This document shows positions 27,561-35,754 of a stretch of DNA of 54,206 nt, piece by piece (positions within the stretch are counted from its first letter, which is position 1; each line of letters begins with the position of its first letter). Source of the stretch: Fusibacter paucivorans (GTDB lineage: Bacteria; Bacillota; Clostridia; Peptostreptococcales; Acidaminobacteraceae); the NCBI RefSeq assembly GCF_018390735.1, contig NZ_JAHBCL010000031.1, positions 1 to 54,206 of the forward strand, read 5' to 3'. The notes under the pieces were generated by a model. It saw only the letters and a list, made by a program, of their open reading frames with translations. It did not search any database and was not told where the DNA came from. Position numbers and translations under genes: made by a program.

Positions 27561-28787
27561 TTAATTACCTCTTTCTTCTTTATTGAAGTGATTCGTTATT
27601 GTGTTATAAGCTTTTTCAGTTCGATAATTGTGTTCCAAATATTGTTTTCCATTCATCCCAATTCTACTTAGAGAATCTTTTTCCCTTATTATCATTTCAA
27701 TTATCTCTTTATAGGATTCTGTCCCTTTACTCTCACACCACCAACCAAATTTACCGTCTAGTATCAGTTGACCAACATCAGTATTTGTATCTGTTGCAGC
27801 TAATACTGGAATCTCATGATTCATGTAATCCAACAATCTTGATGGGAAATTCGGTATTGTAAATCTATAATCAAGAAATATTAACCCTATATCACAGGCA
27901 TCTAATAGATCATCATATTCAACTTTGTTCAAACTGTTTAATACAGTAATGTAATTCTCTGAAGTTTGCTTTTTATACTCTACTATTTTATGAAAATCCG
28001 TACCTGAACCTACCATCACAAAATGAATCAAATTATTTAATTCATTATCTTTTAGAACTTCTACAATATAATCAACATTCTGTGGTTTTCCGAAATTCCC
28101 GCCATAAACAAAGATTATTTTGTCTTTAGGTAAGTGAAAACGTGATCTTATTTGATTTCTATCTATATGTTTCTTTGCTAATGAATTGATTGTATTGGGG
28201 CAAATTTCAACATTATCTTTGTCTATATAAGGATTGTGCCTAAGAACAAATTCCACATTTGCTTCAGACATACAGCCTATATAATCACTCATTAAATATA
28301 GCTGTTTTTCTTTTCTTCTAAAATATTTATATATTAATGATTTCCATCCAGTATTGTTTAAGAGCTCAATATCAATGGCATTTTGAGGAAAAATGTCCTT
28401 TAACATTAAGTATGATGTTGCATTATCACGCTTTTTAAGAAATGATACTGTATTAGCTATCGTTATTGGTGGAGTTGAATAAAGTACTAAGTCAAACTTT
28501 GTATCTCCAAAGTATTTATTAATTGCATTTTTAAATTGCCAACCAATTAATATTGTCGAAATACCTTTCTCAACTAAGTTTGTCTTGGTGATATTACCAG
28601 TCTTAACTCTCAATACTTTTATTCCATGTTCTACATTCATTTCTGTATCTAATCCTAAACGGTTTTCTCTTTGACAGACCACATGCATCGAATGGCCTTC
28701 ATCCCTAAATCTCCTTAGTAAATCAGGATAAACTGCGTTTTCACTTAAATCATTTAGCCCCCCTATTGAGAGAAATACAATATTCAT
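27561..28787 (-). CDS. GT4 glycosyltransferase, probable L-FucNAc transferase (WbuB-like)
   Basis: This 408-residue GT-B enzyme has LYSTPPITIANTVSFLKKRD, then LMLKDIFPQNAIDIELL in the acceptor domain, and VYGGNFGKPQNVDYIVEVL in the donor domain. The TPP...K.DIFP pattern is typical of the WbuB-like GT4 group. In other loci wbuB is found next to fnlABC and is thought to transfer L-FucNAc. Here it ends one base before the fnlA-like gene, so that role is the natural inference. The second acidic residue of the usual E-x7-E motif is not clear. Confidence 0.82.
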   Translation of the reverse strand: MNIVFLSIGGLNDLSENAVYPDLLRRFRDEGHSMHVVCQRENRLGLDTEMNVEHGIKVLRVKTGNITKTNLVEKGISTILIGWQFKNAINKYFGDTKFDLVLYSTPPITIANTVSFLKKRDNATSYLMLKDIFPQNAIDIELLNNTGWKSLIYKYFRRKEKQLYLMSDYIGCMSEANVEFVLRHNPYIDKDNVEICPNTINSLAKKHIDRNQIRSRFHLPKDKIIFVYGGNFGKPQNVDYIVEVLKDNELNNLIHFVMVGSGTDFHKIVEYKKQTSENYITVLNSLNKVEYDDLLDACDIGLIFLDYRFTIPNFPSRLLDYMNHEIPVLAATDTNTDVGQLILDGKFGWWCESKGTESYKEIIEMIIREKDSLSRIGMNGKQYLEHNYRTEKAYNTITNHFNKEERGN

Positions 28788-28830
28788 AATTAAACCACCT
28801 TTTATCTTATTAATCTTCTACCAATATCAC

Positions 28831-29868
28831 TCAAGCACGATATTTTGGAAAAAAATTAGTATCTTTGTTAAAATCCTGATTACAGCTGCGAATTTTAATT
28901 AACTCGCTATATTTCTCTTCATCAAAAATCCTCTTGCCTACATAAAATTTATGAATCCCATTTGGCGAAAAACTTTTTTTGTATCTAAATATTCCATCAT
29001 CTTGACCATATCCACCACCAAGTATAAATCTCTTCAAGCCTTTATCTTTTGCCCATTTAATAATTTCAAACTTTAAGAAATCATTAGGTCTTAAACTGAA
29101 AAAATCACTATGTGTCCCTCCCAAAAACGAATAGCAATTTTCGCCTCCAAATATAACTAATTCAGTGGAAATTACTCTGTCCTCATGAATTACATGTACA
29201 TAAACAAAATTGTTAATCATTTTATTTATTGTCTTGAAAAATGACTCAGGAAAGAAAAAGTTTGATTTTGCCTCATTTCTATCCATTGTTCCGTAATAGA
29301 TATTCAAGAATTCTTCTATCCTTTTCCCAGATTCATCAATCTCTATTTTCAAACCCGCTTTATTTGCCTTTTTCAGATTTTTACGAACTTTATGTTCAAA
29401 GTCCATTAGCATATCATCAATATCTAAATCAAGTGATCTAACGACATTATTCGTGTGGCTTTCAACAGTTCCATTAAAGATGTCTCTATATTCGCCAAAC
29501 AAATGAAACCTAACAAATTCAGAAATAAAACCATTATTTTTGCAATATTGCTCATATTCCTCATCTAATGTATTAAAATCTTCACCTTCTATCCAAAAAC
29601 CTCCATAACCGTATGGGGTGGATAGATCAAACCATTCATTAGGCGGCAATTTCCCTTTAAAATTTTCACTAAGCGAAATGTCTCTTTTCATAACAACATT
29701 CATAGCTTTTGATGTATCATTCTCAAAGTAGATTAGTACCGGATAACCTTCTCCATTTTCAGCAAATGCCTTCGCATATTGACTCAAATAGTTCACATCA
29801 TAGTTTTTAAAACTTTTAACGATATTATCCCATTTATCTTGTTCTTCAATAGTGATTGTAGAAATCAT
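28831..29868 (-). CDS. FemAB/GNAT-like acyl- or aminoacyl-transferase
   Basis: This protein of about 345 residues has a C-terminal GNAT-fold region resembling the Acetyltransf_6/FemAB group: FEHKVRKNLKKANKAGLKIE, RPNDFLKFEIIKWAKDKGLK, and RFILGGGYGQDDGIFRYKKS. FemAB-type proteins add amino acids or acyl groups to cell-wall or polysaccharide precursors. I chose ATG 29868 because GGGG lies about 13 bp before it; an in-frame upstream Met at 29919 would overlap the preceding gene and lacks a clear ribosome site. With the adjacent GNAT and aminotransferase genes it suggests an amino sugar that is further acylated. Substrate unknown. Confidence 0.75.
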   Translation of the reverse strand: MISTITIEEQDKWDNIVKSFKNYDVNYLSQYAKAFAENGEGYPVLIYFENDTSKAMNVVMKRDISLSENFKGKLPPNEWFDLSTPYGYGGFWIEGEDFNTLDEEYEQYCKNNGFISEFVRFHLFGEYRDIFNGTVESHTNNVVRSLDLDIDDMLMDFEHKVRKNLKKANKAGLKIEIDESGKRIEEFLNIYYGTMDRNEAKSNFFFPESFFKTINKMINNFVYVHVIHEDRVISTELVIFGGENCYSFLGGTHSDFFSLRPNDFLKFEIIKWAKDKGLKRFILGGGYGQDDGIFRYKKSFSPNGIHKFYVGKRIFDEEKYSELIKIRSCNQDFNKDTNFFPKYRA

Positions 29869-29900
29869 ATAACGTCTATTTCCCCTTTCATACTGCACTA

Positions 29901-30851
29901 TTACACTGTTTCTATACAATATTTTGCAAGTAGTTCTACCATGTTCTCGTACTCATTTGAATTTACATCCTGATGAACCGGTAAATTTAAAATATGTTTA
30001 GATAAACTCAAAGCATCGCTATGCTCTGAATTTCTAAGTGGTTCGATTAATGTGTGGTATAAACTTACAACACCATATCCAGATTGATTCATCATTTCAT
30101 ATATTTTATCTCTATTGCCAACTTGAATTCGTATTGGATATGTCTGTGGAATTATTCCATCATCCAACTTATCTTTTAAGGGTTCAAACAAAGAAATATA
30201 CTTATCCGATCTAACTAATTTATCGATTTTCTCATAGTTGCTTTTTCTTATACATGCAATCTTCGAAATATCATACATCCATGGATTATGGTCTATTTCA
30301 TTCACATTTTTTCCTTCAAATGAATACTTCTTCAAATTATCATTAATCACTTTTATGCTTCCCCCTTTACTAAATGGAAACATTTTATGTAAAGAGAAAA
30401 AAGTAGCATCTGCAGACGAATGCTTAGAGTATAAACTAGTGAAAAAACCATGAGCGTTATCTTCAATAATCCATCCATTTTTCTCTTTAATTCTCGAATA
30501 TATTTCTTCAATATTAGGATCAATAAATCCAAAATAGTTCACAATCAATACTGCAAATTTATCATTATCTAGTCTATCTATTTTCTCGTAAAGACTATTT
30601 AGATCAATATTCAAGTTGTTATTCATTAGATAATATACAACAGATACATTATCGATTTTATTAATTGGATCAAATATTCCACTACCTTCTCTAGGAGACC
30701 ACCCAACATAACCAGGTACAAAGACGGTTTTTATCAATCCATCATTTGTCATATTTAAAAGTAAATCATACATTCCTTCACGAGCACTATCATAATAGTA
30801 ATCATAAAGTCTATAATTTCCTTTTTCGCTTGCTGATTTATTAATTATCAT
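29901..30851 (-). CDS. DegT/DnrJ/EryC1/StrS-like PLP aminotransferase (divergent)
   Basis: This 316-residue protein has the fold pattern of sugar aminotransferases: VFVPGYVGWSPREGSGIFDP, FAVLIVNYFGFIDPNIEEIY, GWIIEDNAHGFF (PLP-contacting Asp) and FFSLHKMFPFSKGGSIKV (Schiff-base Lys candidate). It is shorter and more divergent than the other DegT protein in this operon. I start at ATG 30851, with AGGTGA six bases before; a GTG three codons upstream is possible. It overlaps the GNAT gene by 11 bp. It may make a second amino sugar, or act as a dehydratase/isomerase-type relative. Confidence 0.72.
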   Translation of the reverse strand: MIINKSASEKGNYRLYDYYYDSAREGMYDLLLNMTNDGLIKTVFVPGYVGWSPREGSGIFDPINKIDNVSVVYYLMNNNLNIDLNSLYEKIDRLDNDKFAVLIVNYFGFIDPNIEEIYSRIKEKNGWIIEDNAHGFFTSLYSKHSSADATFFSLHKMFPFSKGGSIKVINDNLKKYSFEGKNVNEIDHNPWMYDISKIACIRKSNYEKIDKLVRSDKYISLFEPLKDKLDDGIIPQTYPIRIQVGNRDKIYEMMNQSGYGVVSLYHTLIEPLRNSEHSDALSLSKHILNLPVHQDVNSNEYENMVELLAKYCIETV

Positions 30852-31335
30852 CTTTCTCACCTAAATTCTTTTCAAATTGCACCCTAGTTACACTAAATCC
30901 ATGCTTGTTATAAAATTCAATAGTTCTTTCATTCTTACTAGTAGTTAAAAGTTCAATAATTTTAATTTCATTCTTTAACGCATATTGTTCAATGAAATCA
31001 ATCATTCTGGAGCCTATTCCATAACCCCTAAATTTAGCATCTACAACAATATGACTAATATGAAGTCTTTCCTCTCCTAAAAATAATCTTCTATAAGCCC
31101 ATAAAAAGCCTATTACTTTTCCTCTTGAGTAAGCTCCAACAACAAGTGCAGAACCATTATTGATATACTTTTTCATATCATTGAAGTTAGAAATCGCAAA
31201 ATTCGAAAGGTCGTGATGATTAGGAAAATTGATTAAGTAATTATCGTTCAATAACTCAATAATCTCTTTGGAATTTTCATTAAGATCAACTTCACTTACA
31301 AATCCAATATTGACATCTTTTTTATGTTTTTCCAT
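30841..31335 (-). CDS. GNAT family N-acetyltransferase
   Basis: This 164-residue protein has the acetyl-CoA-binding motif VVDAKFRGYGIGSRMIDFIE and a C-terminal RTIEFYNKHGFSV, both typical of GNAT enzymes. I start at MEKHKKDVNIG (31335), inside the 3' end of the sugar transferase gene, giving a 14-bp overlap; a longer in-frame start at 31362 would overlap more. In this context it probably acetylates an amino sugar made by a neighbouring aminotransferase, although GNAT substrates cannot be read from sequence. Confidence 0.78.
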   Translation of the reverse strand: MEKHKKDVNIGFVSEVDLNENSKEIIELLNDNYLINFPNHHDLSNFAISNFNDMKKYINNGSALVVGAYSRGKVIGFLWAYRRLFLGEERLHISHIVVDAKFRGYGIGSRMIDFIEQYALKNEIKIIELLTTSKNERTIEFYNKHGFSVTRVQFEKNLGEKDDN

Positions 31336-31996
31336 TTGGCATGTCCCCACTTCTTTCAACATCTAAATCTAACAGTACATGTTCATCTCCAACAAGAATA
31401 TCTTTCTTTTGAAAGACTACTAGAACGGTTTTTACTATAATCTTGATGTCACTTAATAATGTCACATTTTTTACATATTCATTATCCGTCGCAAATCTAT
31501 CATCCCATGTTAAGGAATTTCTTCCATTGACTTGAGCTAGACCAGTTATTCCTGGCCTGACATCACTTCTGAGTCTTTCGTGTTCATGATAATACGGCAA
31601 ATATCTTATTAATAACGGTCTCGGTCCTACAATGCTCATATCGCCCTTTAGGATATTTAACAACTCAGGCAACTCATCTAGACTTGTAGATCTCAGCATC
31701 CTACCAAACTTAGTAAGCCTCACTGAGTCTGGAAGTAGCTCACCATTCTCGTCTTTCTCATCAGTCATTGTTCTGAACTTATACATAGTGAATATCTTCT
31801 CATTAAGCCCCGGTCTTTTCTGTTTAAAGAGCACCGGACTACCCAACTTAAATCTCACTAATACTCCAACGATTATAAGCACCGGACTTAAAACAATAAT
31901 TGCCATCAGTGACAAAATGAAGTCCATTGGTCGTTTAAGAAATCTTCTATATATGCCTTTATTCACTTTAGCTTCTTCCTTCACATCACTCTGCAT
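31322..31996 (-). CDS. Initiating sugar-phosphate transferase (PglC/WcaJ C-domain type)
   Basis: This 224-residue monotopic enzyme loads the first sugar-phosphate onto undecaprenyl phosphate and so starts each repeat unit. It has an N-terminal re-entrant membrane helix (FILSLMAIIVLSPVLIIVGV), KQKRPGLNEKIFTMYKFRTM, the catalytic Asp-Glu in STSLDELPELLNIL, and GDMSIVGPRPLL. The short form without the four extra membrane helices is the PglC-like subclass, which often uses a bacillosamine-type UDP-diNAc sugar. That fits the aminotransferase and acetyltransferase beside it. It overlaps the GNAT gene. Confidence 0.93.
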   Translation of the reverse strand: MQSDVKEEAKVNKGIYRRFLKRPMDFILSLMAIIVLSPVLIIVGVLVRFKLGSPVLFKQKRPGLNEKIFTMYKFRTMTDEKDENGELLPDSVRLTKFGRMLRSTSLDELPELLNILKGDMSIVGPRPLLIRYLPYYHEHERLRSDVRPGITGLAQVNGRNSLTWDDRFATDNEYVKNVTLLSDIKIIVKTVLVVFQKKDILVGDEHVLLDLDVERSGDMPNGKT

Positions 31997-32013
31997 CTAT
32001 CAGCACCTACTTC

Positions 32014-33144
32014 TTATTTAGACCATAGTCCCCTTATTATTGAACAAATTCTCTCAAGATCCTCATCTGTCATCTTCGTATCAGATGGTAAGCATACTCC
32101 ATTCTCAAACAGCTTCTCACTAACATCTGAACCAACATAATCATACTCAGCAAAGAACGGCTGCATATGCATTGGCTTCCAGACAGGTCTTGACTCAATA
32201 TTCTCTTTCTCCAATACTTCCATAACATCAAGAGGTCTTACTGGACTTGGACCATTCAATGTCATTACGCTTAACCAGTAATTAGGCTCATTCCAGTCAT
32301 TAATCGGCATGAATTCAACACCCTCTAACTGACCAAGTTCTCTTTTATAAAATTCAAAGATGTATTTCTTCTTAGCGACTCTCTGATCTAATACTTTAAG
32401 TTGTCCTCGACCAATTCCAGCAACGACATTGCTCATACGATAATTAAATCCTAATTCGCTATGCTGATAGTGCCTTGCTGCATCTCTGGATTGAGTTGAC
32501 CAGAATCTAACTTTCTTAATCTTCTCTTCATCATCAGAAACGAGCATCCCACCACCAGAAGTTGTAATGATCTTGTTTCCGTTAAACGAGAACACACCAA
32601 ACTCACCAAATGTTCCCGTATGTTTTCCTTTATAATAAGTCCCTAAAGACTCTGCAGCATCCTCAATAACTGTTACATTGTATCTATTACAAATCTCCAT
32701 AATCTTATCCATATCAGCCGAAAGGCCATATAAATGCACAACTAAAACAGCCTTCACCTTATCACCATACTTTTCGAAGGCTGCTCCTAATGCTTTAGGA
32801 TCCATATTCCAGGTTTCATAATCACTGTCGATAAAAACAGGTGTAGCATTCTGGTAGATGATCGGATTGGCCGTAGCAGAAAAAGTAAGTGTTGGACAAA
32901 ATACGATATCCCCCTCACCAACACCAGCTGCTTTAAGGGCTAGATGAATAGCGCCTGTACCGGATGTCATAGCGGCAGCATGTTTCGAACCAACTCTTTC
33001 AGCAAGCTCTTTTTCAAACTCATTAACATTAGGACCAAGTGGTGCTACCCAGTTTGTATCGAATGCTTCTTGTACATATTGCATTTCATAACCTTCATCA
33101 CTCATGTGTGGTGAAGCGAGCCATATCTTCCTATTTTCAGCCAT
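32014..33144 (-). CDS. DegT/DnrJ/EryC1/StrS sugar aminotransferase (PglE-like)
   Basis: This 376-residue PLP enzyme has WVAPLGPNVNEFEKELAERV, TSGTGAIHLALKAAGVGEGD, the PLP-binding VIEDAAESLGTYYKGK (D162) and SFNGNKIITTSGGGM (Schiff-base K191). The sequence is close in style to PglE, which aminates UDP-4-keto sugars on the way to UDP-bacillosamine. No PglF-like dehydratase is visible apart from the fnlA homologue, so the keto-sugar source is uncertain. It is the first gene of the polysaccharide operon, with an AAGGAAGG site about 12 bp before ATG. Confidence 0.92.
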   Translation of the reverse strand: MAENRKIWLASPHMSDEGYEMQYVQEAFDTNWVAPLGPNVNEFEKELAERVGSKHAAAMTSGTGAIHLALKAAGVGEGDIVFCPTLTFSATANPIIYQNATPVFIDSDYETWNMDPKALGAAFEKYGDKVKAVLVVHLYGLSADMDKIMEICNRYNVTVIEDAAESLGTYYKGKHTGTFGEFGVFSFNGNKIITTSGGGMLVSDDEEKIKKVRFWSTQSRDAARHYQHSELGFNYRMSNVVAGIGRGQLKVLDQRVAKKKYIFEFYKRELGQLEGVEFMPINDWNEPNYWLSVMTLNGPSPVRPLDVMEVLEKENIESRPVWKPMHMQPFFAEYDYVGSDVSEKLFENGVCLPSDTKMTDEDLERICSIIRGLWSK

Positions 33145-33472
33145 TTTACCGTCATCCTTCCTTATCTAAAGTCTATGTATTGTATAGAGGTGCCTTTATG
33201 TATATGAGCACCCTCTTGATTTCAAATTCATGTATTTTAGTCTGAACTATATTTTCCAATCAATAATTTGTGTGCTGTTGAAATGTACATTTTCGATTTT
33301 CCGTTGAAATCCTTGCTATTACTGCCTTACAGCCTATTTATCCTTTCACCATACTCACGTCGAAAAACCGGCTACCATTTGTTGGTAATTGTGCAAGATC
33401 TAGCAGAAGCATTTTCCCCTCTGCAAAATCTTGTGTTTAAGATTTTTTATTCATCCTTACCTCATACTTTCA
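33145..33472. other. Leader region of the polysaccharide operon; no gene seen
   Basis: This 328-bp stretch lies between the pilin-like gene and the first operon gene. I see no convincing gene. On the minus strand a short stem TACCA / TGGTA followed by GCCGG and TTTTT (about 33365-33392) may be a weak terminator of the pilin-like gene or an attenuator. A TATAGT box near 33247-33252 (minus) has no good -35. No JUMPstart/ops-like GGCGGTAGC element was found. Confidence 0.4.
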
Positions 33473-33495
33473 TCACAACCAAGGCACTTCCTCCC
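33469..33495. repeat. 27-bp direct repeat, copy 1 (3' end of pilin-like gene)
   Basis: It is identical to 34880-34906. On the minus strand it encodes the EEVPWL-stop tail of the pilin-like protein and a few bases past it. Similarity continues past the identical core into non-coding sequence (33452-33468 versus 34863-34879), so it reflects duplication of a gene end, not shared coding constraint. Confidence 0.85.
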
Positions 33496-33733
33496 TAGGG
33501 GATTCTTCTTCATGTGAGTCTTCATCTTCATGATCAATACCATTTTCAACTAGAAATGCTGAATACATCCTTTTAACAGTTTTCCGATTAGCAACACAAA
33601 CTCTTTCCTCTGCCACGCTTCTAATTCCCGCTAATCTTGGAACAGCTACTGCAGCAAGTATTCCTAGTATTGCTATCACAACAATCAATTCTACTAAAGT
33701 AAATCCACTAGATTTTTTATCCGTTGTTTTCAT
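33473..33733 (-). CDS. Type IV pilin-like (prepilin) small protein with acidic tail
   Basis: This 86-residue protein has a class III signal: MKTTDKKSSG, then the cleavage site G/FTLVELIVVIAILGILAA, the N-methylation motif with Glu at +5. A short body (VPRLAGIRSVAEERVCVANR) is followed by a very acidic tail (EDEDSHEEESPREEVPWL). It is much shorter than major pilins and looks like a minor pilin or pseudopilin, or a membrane-held small protein. I use ATG 33733, since an earlier in-frame Met would lie inside the RhuM-like gene; the ribosome site is weak. No assembly ATPase or prepilin peptidase is in the window. Its tail is duplicated upstream. Confidence 0.75.
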   Translation of the reverse strand: MKTTDKKSSGFTLVELIVVIAILGILAAVAVPRLAGIRSVAEERVCVANRKTVKRMYSAFLVENGIDHEDEDSHEEESPREEVPWL

Positions 33734-33746
33734 CTTGAAACTTGCA

Positions 33747-34781
33747 TTAATCCTCTTTTGTGTTTTCCAAAAGCTTATCAAAATCGCTCCTGAACAATCG
33801 ATCCTGAACAATTCGATATTTCTCAAATTCACTCTCTGCATGAGCTTTTGCAATTTCAGCGGTCACCTTTCCCGCATCCTGTAAAACATTACGGTCAGTA
33901 GCTTCTATAAAACGGTTAAGTCGTATTTCCCAGTCACTCATGGTCATGGGAATATGCCTGAGCGCCATGTCTTCAGCAATATCTAGATAAGCTGAAACAA
34001 GTCTCTGTAGTTGCGCCATCTCTGATTCATTTAGATAATTTTTAGCAACTGATACATCAAACTTCTGGATTTTCCCATTTGGCGCGTCTTTCCAACTCGT
34101 CAATCCCATATGTTTCTTTTCTGCATCTGCACGCTTATAGATGACTTCCGCAGCAGTATGTCCATGAATAGCCCAATGTAGTTTGTTCTGTACTGTTGAA
34201 AAGAATCGCCTTGTAGCTGTTGCATTCACATCATAATCAATGGCTGTGGCGTATATATCAGTAATCTTTTGATAGAATTTTCTTTCGCTCAATCGGATTT
34301 CACGAACACGCTCTAGCTGTTCTTCAAAGTATTGCTCTGTTAATATAGATCCTCCGCTTTTTAATCGTTCATCATCCATCGCAAACCCTTTAATGGTAAA
34401 ATCTTTTACAATTTGATTTGCCCATTTTCGAAACTGCACAGCGCGTTCGTTATTTACTTTAAATCCAACAGAAATGATGACTTGTAAATTGTAATGTTGC
34501 ACTTCTCGGTTTACCTGACGTGAACCTTCAGTTTGAACTATTCGGAATTTCCTAATAGTTGCTTCCTCTTGAAGTTCGTGATCAGAAAAGATTTTCTTGA
34601 TATGTCCATTGATTGTTGGAATTTCTACATCGTATAAAGCCGCCAACATCTTTTGTGTCAGCCAAATATTCTCGTCTTCATACCTCATTTCAAAACTTTG
34701 AGAATCATCGCCTGTTGCTGCAATGTAGGTCAGATATTCTGCTGCACTCGAACGAATTGCAATATCTTTATTCTTTTTCAC
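33747..34781 (-). CDS. RhuM family protein (virulence RhuM-like)
   Basis: This 344-residue protein has the family's hallmark order: FEMRYEDENIWLTQKMLAAL, NGHIKKIFSDHELQEEATIR, QVNREVQHYNLQVIISVGFK and NNERAVQFRKWANQIVKDFT. The N-terminal half resembles a DNA-binding KilA-N/Bro-like winged helix with an insertion. The start is GTG 34781, with GGGAG seven bases upstream. RhuM genes are scattered accessory genes, often beside toxin-antitoxin or restriction modules; function is unproven. Here the gene sits between a truncated pilin tail and an intact pilin-like gene, 13 bp from the latter's start, and looks like an insertion. Confidence 0.88.
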   Translation of the reverse strand: MKKNKDIAIRSSAAEYLTYIAATGDDSQSFEMRYEDENIWLTQKMLAALYDVEIPTINGHIKKIFSDHELQEEATIRKFRIVQTEGSRQVNREVQHYNLQVIISVGFKVNNERAVQFRKWANQIVKDFTIKGFAMDDERLKSGGSILTEQYFEEQLERVREIRLSERKFYQKITDIYATAIDYDVNATATRRFFSTVQNKLHWAIHGHTAAEVIYKRADAEKKHMGLTSWKDAPNGKIQKFDVSVAKNYLNESEMAQLQRLVSAYLDIAEDMALRHIPMTMSDWEIRLNRFIEATDRNVLQDAGKVTAEIAKAHAESEFEKYRIVQDRLFRSDFDKLLENTKED

Positions 34782-34879
34782 AAGATCACTCCCTTCATCA
34801 TTTAGATCATACTATGTAAAGATATTTTGAACCAAGTGGTTTATCCACTCTACATTTTCCACTCATTCTTACATAATAC

Positions 34880-34906
34880 TTCATCACAACCAAGGCACTT
34901 CCTCCC
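34880..34906. repeat. 27-bp direct repeat, copy 2
   Basis: It is identical to 33469-33495. The two copies bracket the RhuM gene plus the intact pilin-like gene. Recombination between them would remove both and leave one pilin tail. Confidence 0.85.
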
Positions 34907-34957
34907 CCGGTTCTTCATCTTCCTCGCCTTGACTCCCACTACCATGAATTAAATATA
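34884..34957 (-). pseudogene. Remnant 3' end of a second pilin-like gene
   Basis: In the frame ending at TGA 34884-34886 the minus strand reads HGSGSQGEEDEEPGEEVPWL. This resembles the acidic tail of the intact pilin-like protein (DSHEEESPREEVPWL) and has the same final six residues. No hydrophobic N-terminal segment remains; the frame runs back into the MarR-type gene. It is a truncated paralogue, perhaps broken when RhuM arrived. Confidence 0.65.
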
Positions 34958-35503
34958 CGTCAAAAGATCAAGCGTTGCCACTCCCTTAGGTAATCTATTC
35001 ACCACTTCAGCATCTGAATAAATAAAAATACAATATTCTGATCTTTCGTGAGAAAACGTTGCCAGGCTCTCTTGTGTGACCCTTTTAATATTTGTTTTTT
35101 CTTTATGAAGCTCTTCTATTGCAAGATTCGTAATCGCTAGCATTTCTTCATCATCAATAAAAAGATAGATTATCTCATACTGATCAAGAAGTTCTAAAAA
35201 CAATATTTTTATTTTCTCTTTTGTCTCATAAATAGCCCTATAATGCACCTTTAAATACCGAACCGTCTTCTTTGCCTTCGCCATCATTCCTGCTGGCGTA
35301 AGCATATAAAGTACCTGCTTTGAAGACACTTGTTCAATCTTGATAAGCCCCTCCTTCGCCATCTTATTGATCAGAATGTTCACAGATCCCAGTGATACGC
35401 CTAGCTTGCTCGAAAGCTCCCGCTGCGTAATGTGTCCATTGTCCGCAATTTCCGTCATCACTGCATATTCATGATCATTTAGCATTACTTCTGGGTCTGC
35501 CAA
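34949..35503 (-). CDS. MarR-type polysaccharide-locus transcriptional regulator
   Basis: This 184-residue protein has an N-terminal winged helix at about residues 20-70 (HITQRELSSKLGVSLGSVNI, then LINKMAKEGLIKIE). It matches the EPS-associated MarR-family regulators found at the head of surface-polysaccharide loci (WbuR-like). The C-terminal half is a domain I do not recognise, with IYLFIDDEEMLAITNLAIEE. The start is TTG 35503 with AAGGAG 8 bases before it. It lies upstream of the 16-33 kb operon and diverges from the Wzz-like genes, so it may control both. Its 251-bp divergent intergenic region holds the Wzz promoter. Confidence 0.75.
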   Translation of the reverse strand: MADPEVMLNDHEYAVMTEIADNGHITQRELSSKLGVSLGSVNILINKMAKEGLIKIEQVSSKQVLYMLTPAGMMAKAKKTVRYLKVHYRAIYETKEKIKILFLELLDQYEIIYLFIDDEEMLAITNLAIEELHKEKTNIKRVTQESLATFSHERSEYCIFIYSDAEVVNRLPKGVATLDLLTYI

Positions 35504-35695
35504 TGTGTTACTCCTTTTTTGGGGACACTTTTTATTACCATATCTGTTGACCTACTGTACTTATGTAAAACGATATTTTTATGATCGTTCATAGATTGAA
35601 CATAAAAATCATACCACTTTGCCAGCACACGGTCAACGCGGTTATCGCATTTAATTTACATTTAACTTTCAAATTTTCCTTACATGCTTATTTCC

Positions 35696-35724
35696 TTGTG
35701 ATGCCGCCTGAAAAAAGTTATAAT
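35696..35724 (+). promoter_or_regulatory. Strong sigma-A-type promoter of the Wzz-like genes
   Basis: A -35 box TTGTGA (35696-35701) and a consensus -10 TATAAT (35719-35724) are exactly 17 bp apart. The likely transcription start is near 35731, giving a leader of about 24 bases with AGGAGG (35743-35748) before ATG 35755. Confidence 0.75.
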
Positions 35725-35754
35725 ATTAGAGAAATTCTAGTTAGGAGGGCCTAT

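Noticed and set aside
33145-33472. JUMPstart/ops antitermination element before the polysaccharide operon
   Set aside because: I searched for GGCGGTAGC and similar and found none.
33734-33853. N-terminal extension of the pilin-like protein
   Set aside because: The added residues overlap the end of the RhuM-like gene and would bury the prepilin signal, which must be near the N-terminus.
33747-34781. Insertion sequence or transposase carrying RhuM
   Set aside because: No terminal inverted repeats or transposase motif; the only flanking repeat is the duplicated pilin gene end.
35581-35754. N-terminal extension of the first Wzz-like protein
   Set aside because: It would cross the consensus promoter at 35696-35724; the ATG at 35755 has AGGAGG at the right distance.
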